Positions 10,299-20,719 are shown, numbered from the stretch's first letter. The stretch is 33,936 nucleotides of DNA from an uncultured bacterium (GCA_946404285.1 CAMJDC010000007.1:1-33936); one strand, 5' to 3'. Notes: a model not told the origin generated them from the letters alone. Numbers and translations: made by a program.

Positions 10299-12734
10299 CT
10301 ATGTATTCTTCTTTTTAATATCTGTTGTAATTAGTTCTTTCTCTGTAGGAGATGCTATAATTTTTAGAGCAATATGCTGATTTCCTGCAAATATTAATCA
10401 CTCTCAAACACTACACGAAATCAATTTCTGCTGTTCTGCTTCTGACAAACCTAAAAGTTGATTTAGTGATTTGATTGAAGTGGTCGATTGTTTCAGAAGG
10501 ATTTGAACAGAAGCGTTTGAAACGATAGGTTTTCAATATGGACTTCTTACAAAATCCTCAATATCCTGTGAAATTGTCGTAATTCATAATCAGTATTTTC
10601 TGGCTCTTTTTGTCATACTAAACATAAAGTTGGCTGAAACGTCATTTTGGAGCATAATTCGTGCTTCGTCACAAACCAAAAGTCTTTGACGTTTAGCTGA
10701 TCTAACTTTAGTTCGGATAAAATTAAGCACATTATACATTGCTGGTGTTTTAAGTGCATCTTCAAGGTCACGAATACTAAATACAGTAATACGGTTATTG
10801 ATGTCAACGTTTGTATAGTTATTAAACAATTTTCCAAAAGTTCATGTTGCATATTTACTTAAACGCAATCATACTTGTTCACCTCATTCCATTCAGTTTA
10901 AAACATTCATCAAATCTTCCATCAACGGAGGCTGTTTTCATTCATAATCATCATCTTCTAATGAAAAACCACGAAGCGCATACGTATTTTGCAAAGCTTT
11001 ATCTAAAACTGCTTCTTCCTCTGCAGATAGATTTCAAATCAAAATTTGGATTAATCAGATTAATGTCATAATTTGAGAACGAAGAAGATCTCATTTTCCA
11101 TATTCTACATCCTCAATTTTTGGAGGCAAATCAAATGGATTGATGTATTGTTGAGCGTTTGTGGCAATGTTAATGTAAGTTCATCCAACTGCTTCACATA
11201 ATTCTTTATATTCATTTTCTGGGTCTATAACTATGATATCGATTCCATTTAGTAAATATCTTAAAACTTCGAGTTTAACTGTAAATGATTTTCAGGCTCA
11301 TGATGTGGCTAGAATTACACTATTCATGTTTGGAAATTTATCACTAAATCTATCCATAATTATTAGTCATCATGTGTGTAGATTTAATCCATAAAAAATT
11401 CATGTATTCTGAACCAAATCATTTGAAATGAACGGAAAACTTCATGCGAGAGATGAAGTTACGGCACTTCTACCGATTCACAAATCATCGATACATAAAG
11501 GCAATGTAGAAGTCATTCATTCATCCATTCTGTGGTTTGCTGTTTTTACAGAGATTCCATATCATGACATTTTTTGCTCAAACTTTTTTCCATCTTCTCT
11601 CAATATATTTTCATCTGTGTTGTAAATCGTGAAATAATTTGATATTTCAAAATATCTTTCTTCTCTGGTACTTAATTTTTCTCTAATCAATTCTACATCT
11701 CTATATTGCTGTTCTACTTCTTTATCTGTAGTGATTCATTTAGACATTGCCTCATTTAGTTCAGCTTTTAATTGTGTTGATTTTCTCTTAAGCATAGCTT
11801 GCATTGCTGAATCATCTTCTGGATATATAAAAAATGACATATCCCATTTTGCATGCATTGACATCAAATCTCTAGTCCATAATGCGTCAATATATGTAGG
11901 ATATCTTTGTGCGTAATATGTTTTTCAAAGTATACCACTAATATTCATCAGATTACTCTTATATTCTCGATATGATGGAGCTATATGTGATTTAAAATCT
12001 GCAATATTCGCTGTATACTCATCATCTACTTTCTTGATAAATCTTCTCATATCTGAAGTAATCATACTATCTTTGTATTCAGAATCAGGAATCTCTAAAA
12101 TTTTTCTAATTTGTTCACGCAATTCATTCGCTTTTTTCTCACTTTCTGTCATTTTCTTTTCATCTTCTGTATCTTTTTTATTTCAATCTGATTTTTCTTT
12201 GTTGTCTTTATTTGCATTTTTATTAGATCCATCATCTGTTCAAAAAATATTGTCTAACATAGAATCTAGCCAACTTTTCTTCTTTTCTGGCTTTTGAGTA
12301 TCATTTCATGAATTTGATTCCTGTGCTATTTCGTGATTTTGTGTCATTGAAGCAACAGAATTTTCTCAACTGTTTTGATTAGATTTGGGATTATCACCTT
12401 GTTTCTTTTCTTCATTTCATGTTGAATTTTGGTTTGAAGAATTATTTTTTTGGGATTGTTCTTTTTTTGGAGAACTTAGCGGTCAAAAAAGCAAATCAAA
12501 AAATCATGGAGTTTTTTGAGGTTGCTGAGCTTGTCAATTTTCTGTATTTGTTTGATTTTTATTTCATTCTTCTTTGTTTTGAGTATTTTCACTTTTTTTA
12601 GGTCATCAGAAAAGGGAATCAAAAAATCAGGATTTTTTTGTGGCTATAGGAAAATTATGATTAACAAAACCTCCATCTGAAAAAATACCTGTATAGTTTG
12701 TATCGTAAATAACGTTCAATGTTTGAGCTGACAT
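10299..12734 (-). CDS. virB4: VirB4/TraC-type secretion ATPase, 811 aa
   Basis: Hexameric ATPase that powers type IV secretion or conjugative pilus systems. Walker A is ATSGAGKSFTVK (about 477-488, its glycines from TGA), followed by GIDIIVIDPENEY. The C-terminal lobe has VFSIRDLEDALKTPAMYNVL, Walker B RLLVCDEARIML (about 683-694) and FMFSMTKRARKY, all typical of the VirB4/TraC/ConE family. The first ~200 residues are not part of the family: a low-complexity Asn/Gln/Lys/Ser region with the motif FFDSLFG (37-43), FFDLLFG (78-84) and WLDSMLDNIFG (155-165). Start at 12734 has a good promoter 37 nt upstream of it. Stop is TAG. First gene of a three-gene unit. No coupling protein, relaxase or VirB8/9/10 is seen in the window. 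Confidence 0.9.
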
Positions 12735-12777
12735 TTAGATTCTAAACCGATTTTTTAAATAAAACTTATACAAAATA

Positions 12778-12805
12778 ATTATATTCGAAAAATTTTTTTA
12801 TGCAA
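12778..12805 (-). promoter_or_regulatory. promoter of the virB4 cluster
   Basis: Minus strand: TTGCAT (12800-12805) and TATAAT (12778-12783) with a 16-bp spacer. It has the same boxes and spacing as the promoter at 23758-23785. Predicted leader is about 37 nt. Confidence 0.6.
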
Positions 12806-12948
12806 AAATTAGACTAGTTTTTTGATAATTTTTGAATTTCTTATTATAAATTTATATAAAATATATTTGACTTTTTAGATATAAGATTTTTACATATTTT
12901 TTGATTTAAAAAAAATGAACATTTTCATGTTCACATTTTACCTATTTT

Positions 12949-13032
12949 TACCAGGGATGGGACTCGAACCCACACGACCGTGAAGTCACCAGATTTTGAG
13001 TCTAGCATGTCTACCAATTCCATCACCCTGGC
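12949..13032 (-). tRNA. tRNA-Leu (CAA)
   Basis: An 84-nt class II tRNA. The acceptor stem GCCAGGG pairs with CCCTGGT (one G-T pair), with discriminator A. The D arm contains TTGGTAGAC, the anticodon loop is CTCAAAA giving anticodon CAA (reads UUG), there is a short variable arm, and the T loop is GGTTCGAGTCC. No CCA is encoded. It lies between the 13081-13659 gene and the virB4 cluster on the same strand. Confidence 0.95.
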
Positions 13033-13080
13033 ATGTGTGAGCTACTTATAAAATTTTTCTTTTAAATTTCAATAAATTTT

Positions 13081-13659
13081 TTATGTAAGTGGTGTAAAAG
13101 TATGTTGTCCACCAATTCTAGGAAATCGATTATTATCACTATCATCTCCATTATTATCTCAATTATATTGTGGTTTAAATGCAAAATCCTTTTCTCTTAA
13201 TGTAGAACTTTCAGGTTTAGCTTCCATTTCAATATTTTCTGCAAATTCTTTAAATATTCCAACAAACTCAATATCATCTAATTTTTGCTTGGCTTCATTC
13301 GCTAAACTTACGTATTCTTCTAAAATAGAACTCGCTTCTTTTGAAAGGACTTTATCTTTTTCTTTTAAGTATTTTGCCGTTTCTCAAGCAATGTATCAAC
13401 ATAAAAGAAATAATTGATTTTTTTCTGGATCTTTTTTTAATTCTTTTCAAATATGAGATGATAATTTTGGATATCTTGATACCAAATTAAGCATGTTTTT
13501 ATTTGCAGTTTCAACTTCTCTTTTCAAACTATCTTTTCTCTTTTCTTCTTCTCCTGTTGAAAAAAATCCTTCAGGAGAATTATGTTGTTCTTTTGTTTTA
13601 AGTTGTTCTGTATCTTTAATATCTGGCAATCTTGGTCATAATTCACTAAATCATCCCAT
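13081..13659 (-). CDS. unknown charged helical protein, 192 aa
   Basis: Not recognised. Starts MGGFSELGPRLPDIKDTEQL. It is rich in Lys/Glu with predicted helices (KDSLKREVETANKNMLNLV, YLKEKDKVLSKEASSILEEY, EYVSLANEAKQKLDDIEF), and the C-terminal ~40 residues look disordered (NGDNNGDDSDNNRFP). No signal peptide or membrane segment. A short FFSTGEEE block near the N-terminus faintly recalls the FFDxLFG motif in VirB4 but is too short to claim. It starts 28 nt after the 13688-14014 gene and probably shares its promoter. Confidence 0.7.
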
Positions 13660-13687
13660 TTTAATAAAATAACAAAACTAAAAATTT

Positions 13688-14014
13688 TTATCTAAAACTT
13701 TTTCTAAATTCTTCAGCATCCTCTTTTTTTGACAACAATTCAGCGAACTCTAAATTCAACTTATGAAGTTTATTTGTAAGCCTCTTAAGGTCATGTAATG
13801 CTGTTTCATATTTCTTCTTCATTTCATTCCACATTTTTTCTCTTTCTTCTCTCGATTCTGTGAAAAAATATTTGAATAAAAATTCAACCTGTTCATCTGT
13901 AAGATGATCTACTGTTCATTGATATTTTTTATTTCAATATTGATCAATCAAGTTCAAAACTACAACTCTTTTTTGGTCAATTGTAAGATTTTTATACTGT
14001 TCTGGTAACTTCAT
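13688..14014 (-). CDS. unknown small helical protein, 108 aa
   Basis: Not recognised. MKLPEQYKNLTIDQKRVVVLNLIDQYG is followed by LTDEQVEFLFKYFFTESREERE and a long basic/acidic helix (MWNEMKKKYETALHDLKRL onward) that should form a coiled coil. Cytoplasmic by appearance. Two TGA glycines. It is first in a two-gene unit with the 13081-13659 gene and has a consensus promoter upstream. Confidence 0.75.
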
Positions 14015-14054
14015 AATCTGTTCTCATTTAAAGAATAAAAAATTCTACATACGG

Positions 14055-14083
14055 ATTATATTCAAAAACGTAAAATTTGTCAA
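14055..14083 (-). promoter_or_regulatory. consensus sigma70-type promoter
   Basis: Minus strand: TTGACA (14078-14083), 17-bp spacer, TATAAT (14055-14060). It drives the 13688-14014 / 13081-13659 pair, with a leader of about 35 nt. Confidence 0.75.
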
Positions 14084-14118
14084 ATTTTTTGGGAGAAAAT
14101 TTATGAAATATTTCAGGC

Positions 14119-14847
14119 TTATTTTATCAAGCTTTGATTATCTAGTTTTATAACTTCACAATCTCGTAATTCTTGCATTTTTTTTACCACCTCAGAAATA
14201 TCATAACGAGGATCCTGCTGATTATGGTAATATCGTTTATATCCATCGATGAATGTGATAGTTCAAAGATTATTAAATGGTTGGAAAACTTCAGATTGAG
14301 TTGCTACAATTATTCAAGTTTTTGATTTTTTGATTTCTCGTCGATTCTGATCTTTACGATTTTGTGTATCTGTAGAATATAAGTGTGTAATGAAATCATT
14401 TGAAAAAAAATCTGAAAGCTGATTCTCACGTGATCGATTGTCTGGAATGATTACTAAATTCTGTTTGGATTCATTGAAAGGAAGAGAAATGTCGGAAATG
14501 TTCAGCTTTTTAGTTTTTCATTTTATTTTTTCCTCACGTGCTAATAATTGGGGTATTTCAAATGATACAAAATATTTGAGAACGTTGTTGTAAGTGGAAT
14601 ATCGTTGGTAAACCATTCGATGAAGTAGTGCGAGAAATTTCTGGTCAAAAAATTTTGGATAAACTACTTCGTAAGGTGAAATAGGTGTAAACTGAGTTCT
14701 AATAAGTTCTGGGAAAGCAATCTCATCTCCGAGATTTAATAAAAAATCTCATCCACATTGGATCAAATCTCCTGCTTTTCAAATAGAAAGTGAAGATGAA
14801 AAAACTCTATCATGTCATGCAAACTGTTTGAATGAGAATAGATACAT
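14119..14847 (-). CDS. PriA-like protein lacking ATPase motifs, 242 aa
   Basis: Resembles the first half of primosomal helicase PriA (normally about 700 aa). LVIIPDNRSRENQLSDFF aligns with the PriA block LV.VPEI.LTPQ...F. KTGIIVATQSEVFQPFNNLG aligns with IV.GTRSALF.PF.NLG. The next block FIDGYKRYYHNQQDPRYDISEV matches IDEEH..SYKQ....RYHARD, but the Walker B DEEH is replaced by IDGY. The Walker A region (GVTGSGKTEVY in PriA) is absent: FNESKQNLVII stands there. The protein stops soon after this block, so helicase lobe 2 and the zinc region are missing. The frame is intact, which suggests a retained non-ATPase protein rather than recent decay. The match is by eye. Confidence 0.55.
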
Positions 14848-14919
14848 TTTCCAAGAAATACTTGCGATAAATATGAGAATTAATATAGTGAAGAAATAAT
14901 GGAATGCAAGAAATTAAAA

Positions 14920-15007
14920 GTCATTCTGAGCGTAGCGAAGAATCTTATGTGTAAAATAGATAAGACGCATAAGATTCTTCATTTCACTTCGTTCCATTCA
15001 GAATGAC
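14920..15007. repeat. GTCATTCTGA palindromic element, intergenic copy
   Basis: Ends GTCATTCTGAGCG and CATTCAGAATGAC are inverted repeats, and inside them AGAATCTTATG and CATAAGATTCT form a second inverted pair around a short centre. At 88 nt, this is the simplest full copy in the window. Relatives are at 21747-21932, 24354-24555, 25615-25712 and 31787-31875. Non-autonomous mobile (MITE-like or REP-like) origin is likely. Confidence 0.85.
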
Positions 15008-15031
15008 GATTTATATGGTAACTAACTTCTA

Positions 15032-15751
15032 ATGCTCTCAACAATCACATTAAAATTTCTCGAAGCAGTAAAAATAAATAATAATACTGAGCGAATGCAT
15101 AGAAATCGTGATCTTTATCTACAAGAAAGGAAAAGGTTTACTGAATTAGTGGAACATTTGATTGTAGATATGCAAAAAATTGATCCAAATCTGGATGGAA
15201 TAATCGCTAAAGATTGTATTTATAGATTTAATAAAGATTTACGTTTTTCGCCAGATAAATCTCATCCGTACAAATTACATTTCGGAGCATTTTTGTGTAG
15301 CGGTGGAAGAAAGTCTTCATTACCGTGATATTATATCCATATACAACCAGGAAATAATTCCATGATATGATGAGGTTCTCGGTGTCCCAGTAGAGATGAA
15401 GTAAATCGCATCAGATTACATATCTGGAAGAATTGGGACGAATGGAAAGAGATTACAGAAAATCAGACTTTTAGAAGATATTATGGAGAAGTAGAATGGA
15501 AAGATAATGTAGATGCTGAAAGAAGATTGAAAAGTAAAGTTTGAAGGGAATTATTAGAAAAAGCTGGAAAAAGATTGGCGAGAAAAGTGGTAAATAATCC
15601 TGAAATGATTGAAGTTCTACGTTATGTTGCATGGGTAGTCTCACATTGAATGAGTGATGAAGAAGTCTTGAGTGAAAAGTGATATAATGAAGTAGTTTCA
15701 TGATTTAAAAAGATGAAAAAATTTAATGATTTTCTTTTAAAAGGGTTTTAA
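15032..15751 (+). CDS. DUF2461 (TIGR02453) family protein, 239 aa
   Basis: Family of unknown biochemical function, about 220-230 aa. Recognisable blocks: TLKFLEAVKINNNTERMHRN (family: FL..L..NN.keWf..nr), FTELVEHLI, KDCIYRFNKDLRFSPDKSHPYK (family: .D.ifRi.RDtRFs.dK.PYK), HFGAFLCSGGRKSSLPGYYIHI and, after a glycine turn, a C-terminal helical part. Most glycines after residue 98 are TGA, so the standard code would truncate it there. The usual Trp/Phe of NNNREWF is Arg-Met here, which is unusual. It starts 25 nt after a GTCATTCTGA element. TAA stop. Confidence 0.85.
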
Positions 15752-15793
15752 GCAAATTTTACTGGGAATTGAAGAACTTTATTTCCTCTTGCA

Positions 15794-15821
15794 TTGACAT
15801 TAATTTTCTTTATTCTACTAT
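15794..15821 (+). promoter_or_regulatory. promoter upstream of the 15851 gene
   Basis: TTGACA (15794-15799), 16-bp spacer, TACTAT (15816-15821), followed by a ~23-nt leader. Confidence 0.6.
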
Positions 15822-15850
15822 TTAGTGAAGAAATAAATTTTTAATTTTTC

Positions 15851-16426
15851 ATGAAATTTACCATGTTATTTGACTTTCCTGCTTTCATAGAAGAGCTTAG
15901 AGAAAAAGAAGATAAAAAGGAAATCGTAGAAAAATACGAAAGGCATTTCTGAAAAATCCAATGAGATATCAAGGATCAAATTTGGTATACTAATTATTTG
16001 AGTAAGTTCTGATCTCAATCTTACCTCACTCCTGAAGATTTGGAAGATGATTTTGATTGGGATATCTTACAAAAATTAGTTATTGGATCTTTCTCAAGTG
16101 ATTATGAATTAAAGCAGCAAGAAAAAGATGGATGATGGGAGTTATATATAGCTGTAAAAAGCTGAGATCAATCAATCGTAAAGACTGTTTCAGAATTATG
16201 GTCTTTCCAAATCATTAGATTGTATGAGATATACATAGAGGAACAAATGAATTTACAAATATTGATGAATGAAGAGGCTGAAGAAAAAGATGCATTGATT
16301 TCAGAGAGAGAAGTTAGACTAAAAAAATGGAATGCTGTACTTGATACTATGAATAGATCACAAGAAGCTGAATCAGCAAAGAGAGAACAAGAAGCTACAC
16401 TTGGAGATTTAATGTGAAAATTATAA
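15851..16426 (+). CDS. unknown protein with C-terminal coiled coil, 191 aa
   Basis: Not recognised. The acidic N-terminal half (FPAFIEELREKEDKKEIVEKY, LTPEDLEDDFDWDILQKL) is followed by GWELYIAVKSGDQS and then a long helix from about residue 120 (IYIEEQMNLQILMNEEAEE ... ISEREVRLKKWNAVLD) that should form a coiled coil. No signal peptide or membrane segment. ATG at 15863 is an alternative start four codons in. Its own promoter and terminator mark it as a single-gene unit. Confidence 0.75.
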
Positions 16427-16441
16427 TACTATAAATAATAT

Positions 16442-16471
16442 AAAATCGGTTCTTAACGGACCGATTTTTTT
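16442..16471 (+). terminator. rho-independent terminator
   Basis: ATCGGT (16445-16450) pairs with ACCGAT (16460-16465), then a T run. It lies 16 nt after the stop of the 15851-16426 gene. Confidence 0.8.
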
Positions 16472-16540
16472 ATTTTTTAAATACATAATTACTACCGTCA
16501 ATGAAATCAATATTTTTGCTGTAAAATCTTTTGAACGATT

Positions 16541-16566
16541 AATTATACGATTTGTATAATTTTTAT
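16541..16566 (+). repeat. 8-bp inverted repeat followed by T-rich run
   Basis: AATTATAC and GTATAATT (16541-16548 / 16554-16561) around GATTT, then TTTTATT. It may be a weak second terminator between convergent genes. The rest of the 16472-16638 gap shows nothing recognisable. Confidence 0.4.
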
Positions 16567-16638
16567 TCAAATTTGTTATTCTTAAAACGGTACTACCTGT
16601 ATTTTCTGTTTGTTAGAGAATGGATTTTAGTTTGGTTT

Positions 16639-17025
16639 TTATAATCAAATTTCTTTTTCTCTATCTTTTATGATATCCTCTAAATAAAGAGTTACTCATT
16701 CGGTATTATTTTCAATCTCGTCATTTGTAAATCTAACAATCTTAATCTCGTAATTATCATATAGTCGTTTTGTTCTTCCATCATCATAATATTGAAACTC
16801 ATCATGGTATCATCAATCTACTTCAATTCATAAAAGTAGCTCTGAACAATAAAAATCTAAAATAAAATTTCATATTGTATGTTCTCTTTTGAATTTATAT
16901 CACAGCATTTTTCTATTCCTGACTATTCACCAAAAAAGATTTTCAGCTTTTGTTGGTTGTTTTCTATGTTCTTTTGTAAAGTCTATTAAACCTAGTGTAT
17001 ATGGATTAAATCTGGTTTTATTCAT
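16639..17025 (-). CDS. DUF559 endonuclease-like protein, 128 aa
   Basis: Vsr-like fold family (DUF559, PD-(D/E)XK superfamily), length typical (about 110-130 aa). Motif order: RKQPTKAENLFWGIVRNRKMLGYKF (family: r..qT.aE..LW..Lr...l.g.KFrRQ), REHTIGNFILDFYCSELLLGIEVDGGYHDE (family: .PiG.yivDFyc...klvIEvDG..H), then the C-terminal KRLYDNYEIKIVRFTNDEI. The catalytic-type Asp of DFYC and the EVDG block are present, with the glycines of IGN, LGI and DGG encoded by TGA. Substrate unknown. It is convergent with the 15851 gene. Confidence 0.9.
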
Positions 17026-17116
17026 TATAAATTGGTTCGTATAAAACTATATGTTTTTATAAGTCCTTGTAAATTTTACAACTCTTTCTTTTTAACTCTT
17101 CTCTAAATTTCCTCCT

Positions 17117-17249
17117 AAAACCTCCACCGGCTTCGCCACCTCCTCCTATTAGGAGGAGGTAAATACTTCCTCTACTTCAAGTTCCCTCTCATAAAGACCG
17201 AAAGTCTTTTAATCTCTCTCCTAATAGGAGAGGGTTGGGGTGAGGTTTT
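17117..17249. repeat. GC-rich composite palindromic repeat
   Basis: The outer ends AAAACCTC and GAGGTTTT are inverted. Inside are CCTCCTCCTATTAGGAGGAGG and CTCTCCTAATAGGAGAG palindromes and a small ACTTTC/GAAAGT-type hairpin. The CTCTCCTAATAGGAGAGGG block recurs at about 24473-24491. Non-coding, between DUF559 and the S-layer gene. Confidence 0.75.
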
Positions 17250-17258
17250 TGAAGATTT

Positions 17259-17290
17259 GAAAAAACTCCATCCCGAGGGACAGAGTTTTT
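17259..17290 (-). terminator. terminator of the S-layer-type gene
   Basis: On the minus strand AAAAACTC ... GAGTTTTT forms the stem with an inner TCCC/GGGA pairing, ending in a T run. It lies 22 nt past the TAG stop at 17312. Confidence 0.8.
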
Positions 17291-17311
17291 CCTGATATCT
17301 AACAAACTATA

Positions 17312-20300
17312 CTAGTTACCATTACTGTATACCATCAAGTCGTCAGATCCGTTAGCCTTCTTGAAGAAGTCTCCATAAACTGATTGTGGGATGAACACTT
17401 GAGCATCTCCAACCTCATAATAAACATAAGTTATTGTTTGAGCTTTAGTGTCATTCTCAGCTTTCATCAAATCTTCATTTGAATTAGACAATGCTTCATC
17501 TTCTGTAGAAGCTGCTAATAATTTACAAGCTGATGAATCAGTTGCTGCTGCTGCAGCTGCTGCATCAGCACAAGTTCCCTTCAATAATCTAACATTCTTA
17601 ACTACTTCAGATCCATCTTTTTCAACATCTACAGAGTAGTAAGTCATATCTGCAGTCTTTCTTTGAGTTATGTGTAACAAAGCAGAAACGAAGTATTTCT
17701 TGAATGTAGTCTTAACATCAGTGCTTTCATTAACAGATTCAAGAGTGAATTCTATTTCAGCTGGAGTTTCTTTCTTAAGAGTAACTGTAACTTCAAGTCA
17801 TGCAGTAGGTACTCTAGTACCTGGAGCAATTGTTGTTCCAGTATAATCATCTCCATCTATATCAATCTTGAACATTGTACCGAAGTCTTCAGCACTAACA
17901 GCTGCACCATCTTTCTTTGCAGAGAATACCATTTCGTTAAGAAGTACATCATCATCTCCTGCTTTAGAAGGTTTGATTGTGAATTTAGCAACTTCTCTCT
18001 TAGATTTTAGAAGAACTGTATTCTTTGCACTTGAATTAACATCGAGAGATCCTTGTTCTACAACCTTTACTTTAGCTGTATCTTCATCAGCGTTTCCAGC
18101 TGGGTTGTTGTCTTCATCTTCTCATTCGAATGCAATGTTGAATGTATTAGCTACATCAGCAGTAGTAGGTGTAAGTTCTATTTCAACCTTAACACTTACT
18201 GACTTTCAATCTGCAACTTCGATATCATCGATATCTCATTTTGCTTCACCTGCACTCCATTGAGCGTCATATTCTTCACCATCTATAGTAACATAGAATG
18301 TAGGATTTCCTGGAACAAGATTAAGAGCGTCTTCTATAGTTGTAATAACAAAGTTCTTCATAGTTACAGCACCTTTCTTTGCAGTATAAGTACCATCGAA
18401 GATAGTCTTTCTGTTATTTTCATTTACTATAAGTTCTACATCTTTAGTAGTCTTGTTTTCAAGAGAAGCTTTAGCAGCTTGAATCTTTACAGTAGATATA
18501 GAAAGTGATCCAACTATTCGATCTGCATCAACATCTTCTCCAGATTCATCATATTTCAAGTTGAATGAAGCGCTGTTAAGAGATCCATCAAATTCTATAT
18601 TTCCTTCTACATCGTCTTTAATATCCATTCTTACTTCTACTTTTCCTGATTTCTCAACTTCAAGTCCAGTAAACTTGAATTTATGATTAGTTGCATCTTT
18701 AGTTCCGTCATATTCTTCACCTGCGATTACTAATCTCATTTCATCAACTTTATTGAAACTAGCAGCATCTTTAAGAACGATTTCTGCAGTTCATCTAATA
18801 GCTTCAGTTACTGTGATTTCTCATTCAGCAATCTTTACATTAGAAGCACCAGCTGCTGCATTTACTGTTCATAATTTAGTTCATGAAATCTTTATCTTTC
18901 CTCACTTGAATTGGTAAGCTGTCCAGTTAATATTTTCTATTGGTTTTTCTGGATCTTGACTTACTCTAGTTTGAGTTTTCTTATCTATAGCATTGAATTT
19001 AGTTAAGTCTTCAATGTAGTACTTTGACCATGCTCCAATGTTATCAAACTCTTCGTTTAATGACATTTTAACAATGATTGTAGCTGTTTCTTTTCCAGCA
19101 ATTTCTACATCATCGAAAGAGATAACTAATTCATCTGATTTATTGAAACTCCATTTCAATCCTTTAACTTTTTCTCCGTTAACTGTAACTTCTACGTCTT
19201 TTGCGAATTTATCAGCTTCGATAGCATTATCTGTTGTATCTTCGTCAGTTAAAGTAAATCCTCTAACTAAGATAGCAGCATCAGCAGGAGCTTTTACTCT
19301 GAATTTAGCAACTTCGTAAAGTTCTCCAGCTTCCCAACTATAACTCTTAGTTTCTGAGTTTCTATCAGAGAATTGAACTTTTGATCCATCGTAGTTTACT
19401 AAGTCATAAGTGTATGGATCATAATCATCAAGATTTAAGTTCTTAGCTGTAGATTCAGCTGATACAACTTTGAATCCGATTGTAGATCCATTCTTTTTAC
19501 CTTCAACATCTGAAAGATCATTAGTAACTAGAACTACAGTAGCTTTATAAGTTCCATCTACTTTTCTGTAGTCTTTTTTGATTGTCAATTTAACTTGTCC
19601 TTTACTGTTAAGTTCTTTAGCGTCTGCTATGATGTTTCCATCTTCATCCTCTAATTGAACTGTGTAAACATCATCTATAGTAGAGTATCCATATCTCTCA
19701 AGAGTAATGCTAGATATAGTTACTTCTTCAGATGTTTTGAAAGTTAAAGTGTCCAAATCAGATGTTCCTCCGATTAAAGCTTTTTTACCTTCAGCTGCTT
19801 TAGCAGTAACAGCTAAGTCTCCAGATTTAACAACTTCTCCGTTTTCATCTGTAGCTCCATCTCTACAAGCAACTGGACAATTTTCTGAATTTTGATCCAC
19901 AGCACATGCTAATTTTACAAGTGAATCTTCACATTCAGGATTGTTGCTTCCTTGTTCAGATCTCATAAGCATAAGCATTACATATCCTCTGATTTCGTCT
20001 CTGTTCTCAGGATTATCTATCTGAGTCATAATTCCAGCAGCTTTAAGAGCATCTAGGTGTTTAGCATAGTAAGGAGTTCCTCCTTCATATTTATCACCCC
20101 ATAAAACTCTTGATAAAGCTGTACCGAATTCAGCTCTAGATATTGTATCGTAAGGTCTGAATGCAGTAATTCCTTGACCCATGATACTTAATTGACAAGA
20201 TTCGATAATGAAATCGTGAAGATCTCCTTTAACTGAATCTATGTCTGTAAATGTACAAGCTTTAGAAGTATCAAGTTCTTTTCCTAAAACTTCTTTAGCA

Positions 20301-20518
20301 TATACAGATAACATTTTAGCCATTTCAGCTCTTGTAATGGCTCCGTACATATTAGCGTTATCAATAGAATCCATTGTAGTAACGCCTTTCTCGTGTGCCC
20401 AGTCGTAAGCATCTTGAAGTTCTTGGCTATAAGTTGCAGCCAAAGCTCCAAATGGAACAACTGTTTGTGCAAACAATGACACTCCAGCCAATGTTGCGAA
20501 CAATTTTTTAATGTTCAT
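17312..20518 (-). CDS. S-layer-type surface protein with N-terminal SLH-like domain, 1068 aa
   Basis: Probably the main surface-layer protein. Signal peptide MNIKKLFATLAGVSLFAQTVVPFGALA. SLH-like domain at about 30-190 (YDWAHEKGVTTMD, ITRAEMAKMLSVYAKEVLGK, CTFTDIDSVKGDLHDFIIE, FRPYDTISRAEFGTALSRVLWG, IRGYVMLMLMRSEQG). A cysteine-containing linker (C-x7-C, ENCPVAC) follows, then about 800 residues of beta-sandwich-like repeats rich in Thr, Lys, Asp and Val, with an alanine tract (ADAAAAAAATDSSAC) near the end. TGA-glycine use is uneven: none in the first 538 codons, then nine in the remainder. A consensus promoter, ~165-nt leader and good terminator fit high expression. Stop is TAG. Confidence 0.88.
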
Positions 20519-20690
20519 GTTGTTTTGTTGAATAAAAATAAAAAGTCACAAATAAATCACCAAACAGGGTTGGGTTTCTGTGTCTCCACACAGTAAACTA
20601 ATTCTCAGTGTAAAAATATTAGACACAAATGCAAGAGATTTTGACTAAGGTAGACATCTACATAACTTTCACCCTAACTAAAGGGACTAA

Positions 20691-20719
20691 GATATAAAAT
20701 GCTGACTTACCGTTGTCAA
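20691..20719 (-). promoter_or_regulatory. promoter of the S-layer-type gene
   Basis: Minus strand: consensus TTGACA (20714-20719), 17-bp spacer, TATATC (20691-20696). Transcription should start near 20684, giving a leader of about 165 nt with a CCCTTTAGTTAGGG hairpin at its 5' end, a protection layout often seen on long-lived S-layer mRNAs. Confidence 0.7.

Noticed and set aside
8271-12734. Integrated conjugative element
   Set aside because: VirB4 and membrane partners are present, but I see no relaxase, coupling protein, integrase or attachment repeats. tRNA-Leu is intact, with no duplicated 3' end noticed.
17312-20518. Reading the surface-protein region as several broken genes or a pseudogene
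   Set aside because: The breaks are all TGA. With TGA = Gly the pieces share one frame over 3207 nt with a single TAG end and a terminator.
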